From: CANKHA01 sp034668825
Lineage (GTDB): Bacteria > Pseudomonadota > Alphaproteobacteria > Rhizobiales > Xanthobacteraceae
Length of the DNA: 46,201 bases
Direction: 5' to 3'
Assembly (NCBI GenBank): GCA_034668825.1
Contig: JAXDOR010000008.1
Coordinates: 1 to 46,201, forward strand
Shown: positions 17,518 to 26,534 of the stretch, in pieces
How the letters are laid out: every line of letters begins with the position of its first letter
Numbering within the stretch: the stretch's first letter is position 1
Translations under genes and position numbers: made by a program
Notes under the pieces: generated by a model
What the model was told of the DNA's origin: nothing
Databases searched by the model: none
Seen by the model: only the letters and a program-made list of their open reading frames with translations

Positions 17518-18633
17518 ATGCATACTCCGGCTCGCATTCTGATTGTCGATGATAACGAGACGAACCGCGACATTCTCGTCACCCGGCTCACGCAACATGG
17601 CTATGAATTGTTGCAGGCGGCTGATGGAGAAGAGGCATTGGCTGTTGCAAAAAGGGAAGTTCCCGATCTCATCCTTCTCGACATCATGATGCCCAAGATA
17701 GATGGGATTGAAGTATGCCGTCGACTGAAGGCCGATGTCAGCTTCCCGTTCATGCCAATTATTCTGGTCACGGCAAAAGGAGATTCGAAAGATATCGTAG
17801 TGGGGCTTGAAGCTGGAGCTGACGAGTATCTAACCAAGCCAGTCGATCAGGCCGCTCTCGTGGCCCGAGTCCGGTCAATGTTGCGCGTTAAAGCTCTACA
17901 CGACCAGGTGCAGAATCAAGCCGTCGATCTGGCGAACTGGAACAATACCTTGGAACAGCGGGTAGCTGATCAGTTGGGCGAGATCGAGCGCATAAGCCGC
18001 TTGAAGAGATTTCTTGCGCCTCAAATCGCCGAGCTTGTACTGGCCTCAGGCGATGAAGCGTTTCTTGAAAGCCATCGTCGAGCGATAACCGTCGCTTTCT
18101 GCGACTTGCGAGGCTTCACGGCCTTTGCAGATTCTGCCGAACCAGAAGAAGTCATGACGGTACTCCGAGAATACCATGAGGCTCTCGGGTCTCTGATTAA
18201 TAAGTTTGAGGGCACGCTGGAACGTTTTACGGGCGATGGCCTCATGGTTTTGTTTAATGACCCATTGCCGTGTCCAGACCCATCTGTCAGGGCGGTACGG
18301 ATGGCTGTTGAGATGCGTGACCGCATTAGTGCGCTGGCGATCACATGGCAGAAATACGGACACGAACTTGGATTTGGGATTGGCGTCGCCCACGGTTACG
18401 CCACACTGGGCCGTGTCGGGGCTGAGGGGCGGTTTGATTACACTGCGATCGGTCGAGTAGTAAATTTAGCTGCTAGGCTGTGCGGCGAAGCGCGTAGCGG
18501 GCAAATTCTGATCGATGGTAAGGTCCATAGTGCGACAGAAACACTTGTCGAGGTTGAGACTGTTGAAGGGCTCACGTTGAAGGGGTTTAATCGAGCGGTA
18601 GAAGTTTATAACGTGCGCGCATTAAAGCACTAG
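17518..18633 (+). CDS. Response regulator with class III adenylate cyclase output
   Basis: A 371-residue protein: receiver domain 1-122 (D11/D12, D55, K108 in LTKP), a coiled-coil linker about 125-165, and a class III nucleotide cyclase about 185-350. Metal aspartates are D196 (CDLRGF) and D240 (TGDG); T309 occupies the purine-specifying Asp/Thr position; N316 and R320 are the transition-state pair in VVNLAARL. The usual adenine-contacting Lys is Arg (R236), a variation seen in rhizobial cyclases. All residues needed for catalysis are present, so phosphorylation should tune cAMP synthesis. Confidence 0.92.
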   Translation: MHTPARILIVDDNETNRDILVTRLTQHGYELLQAADGEEALAVAKREVPDLILLDIMMPKIDGIEVCRRLKADVSFPFMPIILVTAKGDSKDIVVGLEAGADEYLTKPVDQAALVARVRSMLRVKALHDQVQNQAVDLANWNNTLEQRVADQLGEIERISRLKRFLAPQIAELVLASGDEAFLESHRRAITVAFCDLRGFTAFADSAEPEEVMTVLREYHEALGSLINKFEGTLERFTGDGLMVLFNDPLPCPDPSVRAVRMAVEMRDRISALAITWQKYGHELGFGIGVAHGYATLGRVGAEGRFDYTAIGRVVNLAARLCGEARSGQILIDGKVHSATETLVEVETVEGLTLKGFNRAVEVYNVRALKH

Positions 18634-18985
18634 AATCTGCCGCGAAAGCAGTAGATGTGGATGTCGGGTAAATATAAAAAAACTCCAGGGAGTACCGGTG
18701 CCACGCTCCACGCAAAACGTAGTTTGACTGTTTCGGAAACTGACAATCTCTGCTTGTGATCGAGAATATCCCTGTAAACTGATCTAGGGAAATGTGTCAG
18801 CAGCCGTTGGAAACGGGGCGTTTCTAAAGACAGATAACCATCCTCCTATCTCCATCCGCTCATTCCCTGCAAAATTCCCTGTTAGCAGGGATTTACGCAG
18901 AGACCGGTTAGGGAATGACTGTTACGCCAGCCAGGCAGTCTGATTTCTCCGCTGTATGTCAGGCGGGCAAGAATCCAGATGGCCT
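18634..18985. other. Gene-free stretch with a small hairpin
   Basis: No credible reading frame. The only structure seen is around 18863-18892: TCCCTG and CAGGGA pair across TTAG, preceded by a direct repeat of ATTCCCTG. The following TTTACGCAGAGACCGG resembles debris I associate with decayed integrated elements in Bradyrhizobiaceae, but that is only an impression. The cyclase and the binding-protein gene converge here; no T-run terminator was identified. Confidence 0.4.
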
Positions 18986-19945
18986 TTATTTGAAGGGAAT
19001 CTGAAACAACTCTGCTAGCTGCTCCTTCGAGAGCGGCGTTGCGATATATTTGAAGGTCACCGCGTCTGACTGCAGGCCATCCAATCCGGAGAGACGGTCC
19101 GGATTCAGATCTTCTTTCGGTGAGAGATCGTCACGAACGCGCTTGGCGACAGCCTCGGAGACGTTGGCCCATTTCGCAAAGGCTGGAATTGCGGCCGGAT
19201 CCTTATAAAGCCAGTCAAGCGTCTCGCGGTACCCTTGCATGTAGCGCACAAATACATCGCGCCGGCTCTTGAGCGCATCGGCATTCGCCATAACCACCCG
19301 GATCGTCTGATCCCTGAAATGCGGAATGTCGCTTGCTTTGGCAATGAAACGGATCTTGCCTTGATCGACTGCGTCGATGCCGAAGGGAAGCACGCACCAG
19401 CCGACGTCGATCTGCCCACTCACGACCTGGGTGAAGGTGGAGGGCGGGCCTCCCGTTGCCACGGGCTTCAGGTCGACATCGTAATGCTTGGCGAATGCCA
19501 GCACGGTTTGCTGCGTCGAAGACCCGGCGGTGGAATAGGCCACCGTCTTGCCGGCGGTGTCTTTCATGCTTTTGATCGGCGAACTCGCCAGCACGTACCA
19601 CTGCAGATCGTTGCCGCCAGTCATGGTGGCGCCGATGACGCGGATCGGCGCACCCTTGGAGTACCCTCCCAGCGCCCCAAAAGTGCCGACCGAAATGCCG
19701 ATATCGACGGCGCCGCTGATCACGGCTTGCTGGGTCTCGCCGGTGCCCTGAGTATAAAGCAGATCCAGCGTAAGGCCGTGTTTTTTGAAGATTCCGGCGT
19801 CCTGACCGAGTTCGGAGATCGAAGTCTCCCATACTCCACGGTTGCCGATAGCGAGCTTCAGGTTGTCCTCCGCTGAAGCGGCCGACTGCATCGAGAACAA
19901 CGCCGCCAGCGCGAAGAGCGCTTTGAAAATACCGAAGCGAGACAT
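18986..19945 (-). CDS. ABC transporter substrate-binding protein, NMT1/SsuA-like
   Basis: A 319-residue periplasmic protein with a signal peptide (about residues 1-25, ending ASA/EDN). KLAIGNRGVWETSISELGQD then GIFKKHGLTLDLLY and ISGAVDIGISVG match the NMT1 group. AGKTVAYSTAGSSTQQTVLAF is the phosphate/anion-loop-like region of lobe two. It lies downstream of the luciferase-like monooxygenase and rhodanese-like genes on the same strand (59-base gap), so the ligand may be the substrate of those enzymes. No permease or ATPase gene is adjacent. Confidence 0.85.
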   Translation of the reverse strand: MSRFGIFKALFALAALFSMQSAASAEDNLKLAIGNRGVWETSISELGQDAGIFKKHGLTLDLLYTQGTGETQQAVISGAVDIGISVGTFGALGGYSKGAPIRVIGATMTGGNDLQWYVLASSPIKSMKDTAGKTVAYSTAGSSTQQTVLAFAKHYDVDLKPVATGGPPSTFTQVVSGQIDVGWCVLPFGIDAVDQGKIRFIAKASDIPHFRDQTIRVVMANADALKSRRDVFVRYMQGYRETLDWLYKDPAAIPAFAKWANVSEAVAKRVRDDLSPKEDLNPDRLSGLDGLQSDAVTFKYIATPLSKEQLAELFQIPFK

Positions 19946-20003
19946 TCCGTCCCTCCCTGAGTGCGCACATTCGTGCGTCGTATTTTCTTAAGAGCCGTCG
20001 ACC

Positions 20004-21083
20004 TTATCCCGTCAGCACCTTCGATCCGATAGTGGCGAGGACGTGCGGCATCACCTTCTCTGCGAACAAACGCAGCGAGCGGACCGCCTCGGCGTGCGGA
20101 ATGAGATTGAAATTCACCTGCATGGACGCTTCCTCGAAGGCAAACCCCTGCGGAAACCGGCGAATGGTATCGATGATCTCCTCGGGAGAACCGATCCAGG
20201 CAGCCCCGCTCTCCAGCATTTTCTCCAGCGTCGCGGCTTTGAGTCCGCCGATGATCTTGTCGTAGCCGGGGTAATCCGCCGAGGACATGCCTTCGGTCCA
20301 GTCGGACGCGGCATCGACAAGGGAATGGAGATAGTTGGTGAAAGGTTGGCGGGCGATGTCGCGCGCCTTGTTGCCGTCCTCGTGACAGAACATGTGGAAG
20401 GCGAGCATCACCTTCCCCTCGCCCGGATGGCCGGCCTCGCGGCGGGCTTTACGGTAGATGCCAGTCAGCTCGCGCAATTTATCCGACGCCAGCGGGATGC
20501 CCATGATGTTGTAGCCCATGCGCCCGCCGAAATCGAAACTGTCGGGCGTGTGCAGCGTCGCGATGTAGAAGGGCGGGCGCGGGAGCTGCGTCGGACGCGG
20601 CAGCGAGGTGGTATTCTCGATGTTATGAAAACGCCCTTTGTGCGTAACGTTTTCCTGCGTCAGCAACAGCTCAATTTGTTCGAGGCCCTCGCGGAAACGC
20701 ACCACGGATTCATTCGGCGAGATTCCAAAGCGCCGGAACTCGTGCGGAAGGAAAGCCCGCGCAAAGCCGACATCGAGACGGCCGCCGGAAATGGCGTCGA
20801 GCATGCCGATCTCGCCGGCGAGCTTTAGCGGATTGTTGAAGACCGGCAGCACCGCCCCGGTGACCAGGCGAACGCGCTTCGTGCGCTGCGACACCGCGGC
20901 AAGAAACTGCAACGGGCTTGGGCTATATCCGCCGTAAGGGTTGAAATAATGCTCTACCGTGCGGACGTGACTGAAGCCGAGCTTGTCGGCTTCTTCCGCA
21001 ATGTCCAGACAATCGCGGAAATAATCACGTGCCGACTTCTGCTCTGGGGACACATCGGGAAAAAACTGAACCCCAAATTCCAT
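20004..21083 (-). CDS. LLM-class flavin-dependent oxidoreductase (luciferase-like)
   Basis: A 359-residue monooxygenase of the bacterial luciferase fold. MEFGVQFF, EEADKLGFSHVRTVEHYF, LVTGAVLPVFNNPLKLAGE and GGRLDVGFARAF are the family signatures. The start at 21083 is chosen over 21098 because GGGGGGAG lies at proper distance before it. The enzyme would use reduced FMN and oxygen, and needs a flavin reductase supplied elsewhere. Relatives cleave sulfonates, oxidise aldehydes or cleave C-N or C-S bonds; the precise substrate cannot be told. Confidence 0.88.
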   Translation of the reverse strand: MEFGVQFFPDVSPEQKSARDYFRDCLDIAEEADKLGFSHVRTVEHYFNPYGGYSPSPLQFLAAVSQRTKRVRLVTGAVLPVFNNPLKLAGEIGMLDAISGGRLDVGFARAFLPHEFRRFGISPNESVVRFREGLEQIELLLTQENVTHKGRFHNIENTTSLPRPTQLPRPPFYIATLHTPDSFDFGGRMGYNIMGIPLASDKLRELTGIYRKARREAGHPGEGKVMLAFHMFCHEDGNKARDIARQPFTNYLHSLVDAASDWTEGMSSADYPGYDKIIGGLKAATLEKMLESGAAWIGSPEEIIDTIRRFPQGFAFEEASMQVNFNLIPHAEAVRSLRLFAEKVMPHVLATIGSKVLTG

Positions 21084-21180
21084 CGAGTCTCCCCCCAATT
21101 CCGCCCCGTCGTGACGCGCGGGGCTGCATGGTCAGCATACGTACAATTGAGCAACATAGGATGCGTTCTGTCAAACGCCT

Positions 21181-21663
21181 CTAACTCGCGCGGAACATTT
21201 GCCGCAGCGCATCGATTTCAGCGAGAAGCTCGCGGTCCGCGGGCCCGCCTCCTGCCCGCCAAGTCCCGGCCTCGTGTTTGGAATAGCTTTCAACTAACTC
21301 GCCTGAGACGCTGCACCAAGCGCCATAGCCGCCGTCCAAAATGCACGCGTCGCGATGTCCGAAGCAACGAAACAACCGCCACAGGATGGACGACGCCAGC
21401 GGGGTGTCGCGATCGTAGATCACCACCTGATCGAAGGAAGTAGTGCCGATCGCGCGCAGAGCCGCCTGGAAATCCTCTGCGCGCGGCATCCCGCCGCTTA
21501 ATATCGCGCGCACATCGAGCGGCCGCGCATAGGGCAGACAGGGCGCGTCCGCCTGCGGCGTGGCATCGATTAGGCACATGCGTTGCGCCGTCTCGGGCTC
21601 TGCCAAACGCATGCGAAGCCACGCCGCCGTGACCCGCGTTTCGTGGCCGTTGATGTTGCCCAT
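21181..21663 (-). CDS. Rhodanese-like domain protein lacking the active-site cysteine
   Basis: A 160-residue protein from ATG 21663 (a GTG at 21672 is the alternative). VVIYDRDTPLASSILWRLF then CFGHRDACILDGGYGAW is the rhodanese fold as seen in the inactive N-terminal half of thiosulfate sulfurtransferases. The loop where a catalytic Cys would follow the central strand reads YDRDTPLA. Two-domain sulfurtransferases have about 280 residues, so here only the one half is encoded. GGAGG lies only two bases before 21663, so the start is uncertain. Codon use is normal. It may bind rather than turn over a sulfur compound. It is upstream of the luciferase-like gene on the same strand. Confidence 0.7.
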   Translation of the reverse strand: MGNINGHETRVTAAWLRMRLAEPETAQRMCLIDATPQADAPCLPYARPLDVRAILSGGMPRAEDFQAALRAIGTTSFDQVVIYDRDTPLASSILWRLFRCFGHRDACILDGGYGAWCSVSGELVESYSKHEAGTWRAGGGPADRELLAEIDALRQMFRAS

Positions 21664-21784
21664 AACCTCCACCGAGAGCGTGACCGCCGCAGCTTGCGAA
21701 GCCTACTTTTGTTAGGCACAGTAATGGGAATAGCCTGCAGAGTGAATGGTTTGGCGGTAGCCTGAATCGCTAAGGAAAAACGCC

Positions 21785-23023
21785 ATGCTCGATCAGCCGC
21801 ACACGGAGCCGATGCGCTGGCCCGCCGAGGGAGTGAGCCGGGCGCCGCTCTGGATTTACAGCGACCCGGATCTCTATGCGCGCGAACTGGACGTCATCTT
21901 CTACGGCCCGACGTGGAATTATGTCGGGCTGGCCAGCGAAGTTCCCGAACGCGGCTCATTCAAGCGCACCTTCGTCGGCGAGCGGCCGGTGATCATGACC
22001 CGCGACGAAGACGGCAACGTGAATGTCTTTGTCAACCGTTGCGCCCATCGCGGCACGGAATTTTGCCGGGAGCATCGCGGCAAGGTCAACGAATTCGTCT
22101 GCCCCTATCATCAATGGACCTATGACCTGAAAGGCAATCTGCTCGGCGTGCCGTTCCGCCGCGGCGTGCAGAAACAGGGCGGCATGCCGGCCGACTTTAA
22201 AAATTCCGACCATAGCCTGACGAAGCTCAAGGTCGCCGAGCGTAACGGCGCCGTCTTCGCCTCCTTCGATCAGAACACCGAGCCCTTCGCCGACTATCTC
22301 GGCGAAACAATGTTGTCCTATTTCGATCGCGTCTTCGACGGTCGCAAGCTCTCTATTCTCGGCTATTCGCGCCAGCTTATTCCGGCCAACTGGAAGCTGA
22401 TGTTCGAGAACATCAAGGATCCGTATCACGCGAGTCTCTTGCACGTTTTCCTCGTGTCCTTCGGCTTGTTCCGCGTCGATCAGCCGGTAAAAGGCATCAT
22501 GGACGCTACCGGCCGCCATTCGGTCTTTGCTTCATCGAAGGGTGAGCAGAAGTCGACCGAGGCCACGCGCGACATGCGCAACATGCTGTCCGATCTAAAA
22601 CTGAACGACGCGCGCATCCTCGATCCCGTGCACGAATTCCCGGGTCCGGTGACGGTGGTGATGCAAACGTTGTGGCCCAACCTGATCGTGCAGCAGCAAT
22701 CGAACACGCTCGCCACGCGGCAGATAATCCCGCGCGGGCCGTCGCAGCACGAGTTGGTCTGGACCTATTTCGGCTATGAAGGCGACGACGAGAAGATGCG
22801 CATCCGGCGGCTGCGGCAAGCCAACTTGATGGGTCCGAGCGGTTTCGTCTCGATGGACGACAGCGAAGTGCTGCAATTTAATCAGGAAGGCGCCGGCAAC
22901 TATCCCGCTGAGCAGGGCGTCATCGAGATGGGCGGTCGCGGCACGGAGAACACCGACCACGGCGTCACCGAGTCGGCGATCCGTGCGTTCTATAAATACT
23001 ATGCGCAGGTGATGCAGCTGTGA
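21785..23023 (+). CDS. Rieske aromatic-ring-hydroxylating oxygenase, alpha subunit
   Basis: A 412-residue catalytic subunit. The Rieske cluster ligands are C86/H88 (CAHRG) and C106/H109 (CPYHQW). The mononuclear iron site is shown by FENIKDPYHASLLH, with D212, H215 and H220 arranged as in naphthalene, salicylate and anthranilate oxygenases. AAGGA seven bases before ATG 21785 supports the start. With the beta subunit next door it forms the terminal oxygenase. No ferredoxin or reductase gene is nearby, so electron delivery must come from elsewhere. The motif set looks closest to the anthranilate/salicylate type, but the substrate is not settled. Confidence 0.92.
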   Translation: MLDQPHTEPMRWPAEGVSRAPLWIYSDPDLYARELDVIFYGPTWNYVGLASEVPERGSFKRTFVGERPVIMTRDEDGNVNVFVNRCAHRGTEFCREHRGKVNEFVCPYHQWTYDLKGNLLGVPFRRGVQKQGGMPADFKNSDHSLTKLKVAERNGAVFASFDQNTEPFADYLGETMLSYFDRVFDGRKLSILGYSRQLIPANWKLMFENIKDPYHASLLHVFLVSFGLFRVDQPVKGIMDATGRHSVFASSKGEQKSTEATRDMRNMLSDLKLNDARILDPVHEFPGPVTVVMQTLWPNLIVQQQSNTLATRQIIPRGPSQHELVWTYFGYEGDDEKMRIRRLRQANLMGPSGFVSMDDSEVLQFNQEGAGNYPAEQGVIEMGGRGTENTDHGVTESAIRAFYKYYAQVMQL

Positions 23024-23544
23024 GCATGCCAATCCCAGTGCAGAAGCTTCCATCGCCGTCGCAGCGCGATGACTCTCTGGTCATTTTGCGCGCGCGCGTG
23101 GATGCCTGGCTCGCCGAATATATCGCCTGCCTCGACAGCAAGCGGATCGAGGATTGGCCGGAATTCTTCGAGGAAGAATGTTTCTACACCATCCTATCGC
23201 AGGAGAACGAGGCGCTCGGCCTTGAGCTTGCGCTGATCCGCTGCGAAAGCCGCGCCATGCTCAAAGACCGCGCTCACGCCATCAAGAAGACTGCTATGTA
23301 TGGCCCGCGCGACATCCGGCATTTCTTCAGCGGCCTCATCGTGCGGGAGGCCGCCACCGATCTCATCAGCGCCGAAACTAATTTCCTCGTCGTCGAGACC
23401 TTGAACGACAACCTGCCCCGCGTCTTCGCGGTCGGGCGGACCTATGACGAGATCAAGCCCGTCGGCGGCAGTTTCCGCTTTAAAACCCGACGTTGCATCT
23501 ATACCAGCAATCTTATTCCCAACACACTGATCATTCCGATCTGA
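23020..23544 (+). CDS. Rieske oxygenase beta subunit
   Basis: A 174-residue small subunit of the NTF2-like fold (aromatic ring dioxygenase beta family). WLAEYIACLDSKRIEDWPEF at the N-terminus and the final FKTRRCIYTSNLIPNTL are typical. Translation begins at GTG 23020, overlapping the alpha stop by four bases, or at ATG 23026. The role is structural, holding the alpha3beta3 hexamer together. Confidence 0.9.
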   Translation: MSMPIPVQKLPSPSQRDDSLVILRARVDAWLAEYIACLDSKRIEDWPEFFEEECFYTILSQENEALGLELALIRCESRAMLKDRAHAIKKTAMYGPRDIRHFFSGLIVREAATDLISAETNFLVVETLNDNLPRVFAVGRTYDEIKPVGGSFRFKTRRCIYTSNLIPNTLIIPI

Positions 23545-23702
23545 CGAGAGATACGTGATGGAACGCGGCGTTCTTGTCAGGGGACGATGAGTTCTCCACT
23601 CATTATATGTGGTTGCCGTAGGTGCACCCGGTCCAGCGCCGGGCTATGATACGCGAAAGTGCTCGGCCGTTAATGCAGCACACCGCTTTGGGAGGTTGCA
23701 CC

Positions 23703-24737
23703 ATGGTACCCCGTCGATCCGCAGCGACCGTCGCCATCGCGTTCGCATTTTGCCTTCAGGGGCCGTCTGCTTTTGCAGCCGACGCGGCGCTGATCGAGGC
23801 GGCAAAAAAAGAACAGGAAGTGGTCTGGTACACGACTCAGATCATCAATCAACTCGTGCGTCCCGCGGCTGCGGCTTTCGAAAAGAAATACGGCATCAAG
23901 GTTCTCTACACCCGCGCCAATACCACCGATACCGCGCTTAAGATCATCAACGAAAGCAGAGCCGGCCGGCCGCAAGTCGACGTGTTCGATGGCACGACGG
24001 GCGTCGAGCCGTTGAAAAAGCAAGGATATGTGCTGAAATGGATGCCTGACACGGTCAAGGACTATCCCGCGGCCTACAAAGACGCCGAACAGTATTGGGT
24101 CGCCACCAATCTCTATATTCTCACGCCCGGCTTCAACACCTCGCTCGTCCCCAAGGGCACGGAGCCGCGCACGCTTCAGGCGTTGCTCGATCCCAAATGG
24201 CGCGGGCACATGGCCTGGGGCGCCACCACGTCGAGTTCCGCCGCCCCGGGATTCATCGGCACCGTATTGAAGGAAATGGGCGATGAGAAAGGCATGGCCT
24301 ATCTGCGCGAACTCTCCAAGCAGAAGATCGCGGGCATCGGTAGTTCCGCCCGCGAGATCCTCGATCAGGTGATTGCCGGGGAGTATTCGATCGCGCTGCA
24401 GATCTTCAATCATCATGCGGTGATCAGCGCGAAAAAAGGCGCGCCGAGCGCGTGGATCCCGATGGAGCCGGCAACGGGCGTATTATCCGTCATCTCGGTT
24501 CACAAGAATGCGCCGCATCCAAATGCTGCTAAGCTACTGGTTGAATTTCTCACATCGCGGGAAGGGCAGAAGATTTATCAAGAAGCCGAATATCTGCCGG
24601 CGGATCCGGCGGTGCCGGCACTCGATCCGTCGCTGAAACCGGAAGATGGTAAGTTTCGCGCGGTGTTTTTCACCCCGCAGGAGACCAATGATAAAATGGA
24701 GCAATGGAAGAAGATTTTCGATGACGTTTTCCGCTAA
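23703..24737 (+). CDS. ABC transporter substrate-binding protein (iron(III)/spermidine-type fold)
   Basis: A 344-residue periplasmic protein. GGGAGG seven bases before ATG 23703 makes this the start; the frame open from 23622 is not used. A signal peptide (MVPRRSAATVAIAFAF to AFA/ADA) precedes KKEQEVVWYTTQI, the opening of FbpA-like binding proteins. The Tyr pairs that bind iron in true FbpA proteins are not clearly placed. It heads a five-gene operon that also encodes acyl-CoA chemistry, so an organic acid ligand is more likely than iron. Confidence 0.88.
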   Translation: MVPRRSAATVAIAFAFCLQGPSAFAADAALIEAAKKEQEVVWYTTQIINQLVRPAAAAFEKKYGIKVLYTRANTTDTALKIINESRAGRPQVDVFDGTTGVEPLKKQGYVLKWMPDTVKDYPAAYKDAEQYWVATNLYILTPGFNTSLVPKGTEPRTLQALLDPKWRGHMAWGATTSSSAAPGFIGTVLKEMGDEKGMAYLRELSKQKIAGIGSSAREILDQVIAGEYSIALQIFNHHAVISAKKGAPSAWIPMEPATGVLSVISVHKNAPHPNAAKLLVEFLTSREGQKIYQEAEYLPADPAVPALDPSLKPEDGKFRAVFFTPQETNDKMEQWKKIFDDVFR

Positions 24738-24764
24738 GGAGGATTTTGCATCAAGTCATCCGCA

Positions 24765-26516
24765 ATGAGCAGCCCGATATCAGCCGAGCCAATGCCCGTG
24801 AGCTGGGCGGTTTCGCGCTCGTGGGCGCCGGCCCGGCAGACGGCGTGGATGGCGGCGCTGGTGATCATCATCCTTGCGCTGCTGGTGCTTCCCCCCTTCT
24901 GGTTCTTGCTGGAGGGCAGTTTCGTCGTTGCCGGTGCGCCGGGCTCGGGCCAACTGGGACTGGGAAATTTCATCGCCGTGCTGGGTAGCCGGCACTTGCT
25001 CACCAGCGGCGCCAACACTCTGCTCTTCGCCGCGGGAAGCGCGGCAGTCGCCCTGCTCATCGGCTGGATCACAGCCTGGATCGTGGAACGCACCAATACG
25101 CCGCTGCGCGGGCTTGCCTATCTTACGGCCATCGTTTCCCTGGGAACGCCTTATATTCTGTATGTCGGCGCCTGGCTGCTGTTTTTCGGCAAAGCCGGAC
25201 CGATCAATCAACTTTACCGACTGCTGAGCGGAACTTCCGACCTGTTGCTGAACGTCTATTCCATGCCCGGCATGATCATTGTCGAAGGCTTTCTCTGGTC
25301 CCCCTTAGCCTTTCTTCTCGCGGGTGCGACGTTATGCAATGCCAATCCGGAACTGGAGGAAGCCGCGCGGGTGAGCGGCGCCAGCGTATGGGAAACGATC
25401 CGCCGCGTGACCTTCCGGCTTTCGCTGCCGTCGGTCCTGGCTCTCGCCATGCTCGTATTCATCCGCGCCATCGAAGCATTCGAAGTGCCGGCGCTGATCG
25501 GCCTGCCGGGACGCGTTTATGTGCTCACGACCGACATCTACAGCAACATGACGGCGAAAGCGCCGCCCGATCTCGGCGGCGCCAGCGCGCTCTCCGTGCT
25601 CATGCTGCTTCTGGTCCTCGGGCTTCTCAACGCCTACGGCCGGCTGTCGCGGCATTCGGAACGATATGCGACCATCACCGGCAAAGGTTTTCGTCCACGG
25701 CCATTCGATCTCGGCCGGCTGCGCCCTTTGGCTGCCACGTTGCTGGTCCTGAACTTCGTTCTTCTTCTCGTCGTGCCGATGGCCATGCTGGTTTGGGCGT
25801 CTCTGCTGCCTTTCTACCAGCCGTTGAGCGTGACGGCATTCAAGCTCATCACGCTCAACAACTACCGCACCGTACTGTCCTCCGATCATCTGCCTTACGT
25901 CCTCAATACCTTGCTGATTGCTTTCGCCACCGCGACGATCGCCACGGCGGTGACGATGCTCGGGGCCTGGCTATCGGTTCGCCGGGCGCGGGGTGGATGG
26001 CTGATCGAACGGCTGGCGACGCTTCCTCTGGTCTTTCCTGGCCTCGTTCTCGGCATCGCCGTCATGCAACTCTTCCTGCATGTTCCAATTCCGATTTACG
26101 GCACGATGTGGATTCTGGTCTGGGCATTCGTCATCAACTACCTACCGTACGCCATGCGTTACAGCGGCTCAGGCATGCTGCAGATTCATCGCGAACTGGA
26201 GGAAGCGGCGGCAATCTGCGGCGCGTCTCCACTCACGCGATTGCGCCGCATCGTGGCGCCGCTCTTGGCGCCTGCGCTGATCGCCGGCTGGCTCTTCATC
26301 TTCCTGATGGCTGCACGCGTCCTCTCGCTCGCCATACTGCTCACGGGACCACGCTCCCAACCGATGGCGGTGGTGATGTTTGATTTATGGACCAACGGAC
26401 AAGGCACCGAGCTTGCCGCGCTCGGACTGCTATGGGCTATGCTGATGACGATCATCGCCGTGGCCTTCTATCTAGTGGCCCGCCGTTCCGGTGCCGGAGC
26501 TTTCGGGCGTGCCTGA
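24765..26516 (+). CDS. ABC transporter permease, fused double-domain (FbpB-like)
   Basis: A 583-residue membrane protein with about 12 segments in two repeated permease halves. Each half carries the ATPase-contacting EAA loop: EEAARVSGASVWETIRRV (about residue 204) and LEEAAAICGASPLTRLRRI (about 475). Fusion of both halves is normal for the iron(III)-type family. A strong AAGGAGGA at 24736-24743 lies 21 bases before the ATG, too far for normal use; an unusual upstream start in frame (ATC at 24750) would be at ideal distance. It should form the channel with the binding protein before it and the ATPase at 28714. Confidence 0.93.
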   Translation: MSSPISAEPMPVSWAVSRSWAPARQTAWMAALVIIILALLVLPPFWFLLEGSFVVAGAPGSGQLGLGNFIAVLGSRHLLTSGANTLLFAAGSAAVALLIGWITAWIVERTNTPLRGLAYLTAIVSLGTPYILYVGAWLLFFGKAGPINQLYRLLSGTSDLLLNVYSMPGMIIVEGFLWSPLAFLLAGATLCNANPELEEAARVSGASVWETIRRVTFRLSLPSVLALAMLVFIRAIEAFEVPALIGLPGRVYVLTTDIYSNMTAKAPPDLGGASALSVLMLLLVLGLLNAYGRLSRHSERYATITGKGFRPRPFDLGRLRPLAATLLVLNFVLLLVVPMAMLVWASLLPFYQPLSVTAFKLITLNNYRTVLSSDHLPYVLNTLLIAFATATIATAVTMLGAWLSVRRARGGWLIERLATLPLVFPGLVLGIAVMQLFLHVPIPIYGTMWILVWAFVINYLPYAMRYSGSGMLQIHRELEEAAAICGASPLTRLRRIVAPLLAPALIAGWLFIFLMAARVLSLAILLTGPRSQPMAVVMFDLWTNGQGTELAALGLLWAMLMTIIAVAFYLVARRSGAGAFGRA

Positions 26517-26534
26517 CTTTTTCCGCGGATTTTC

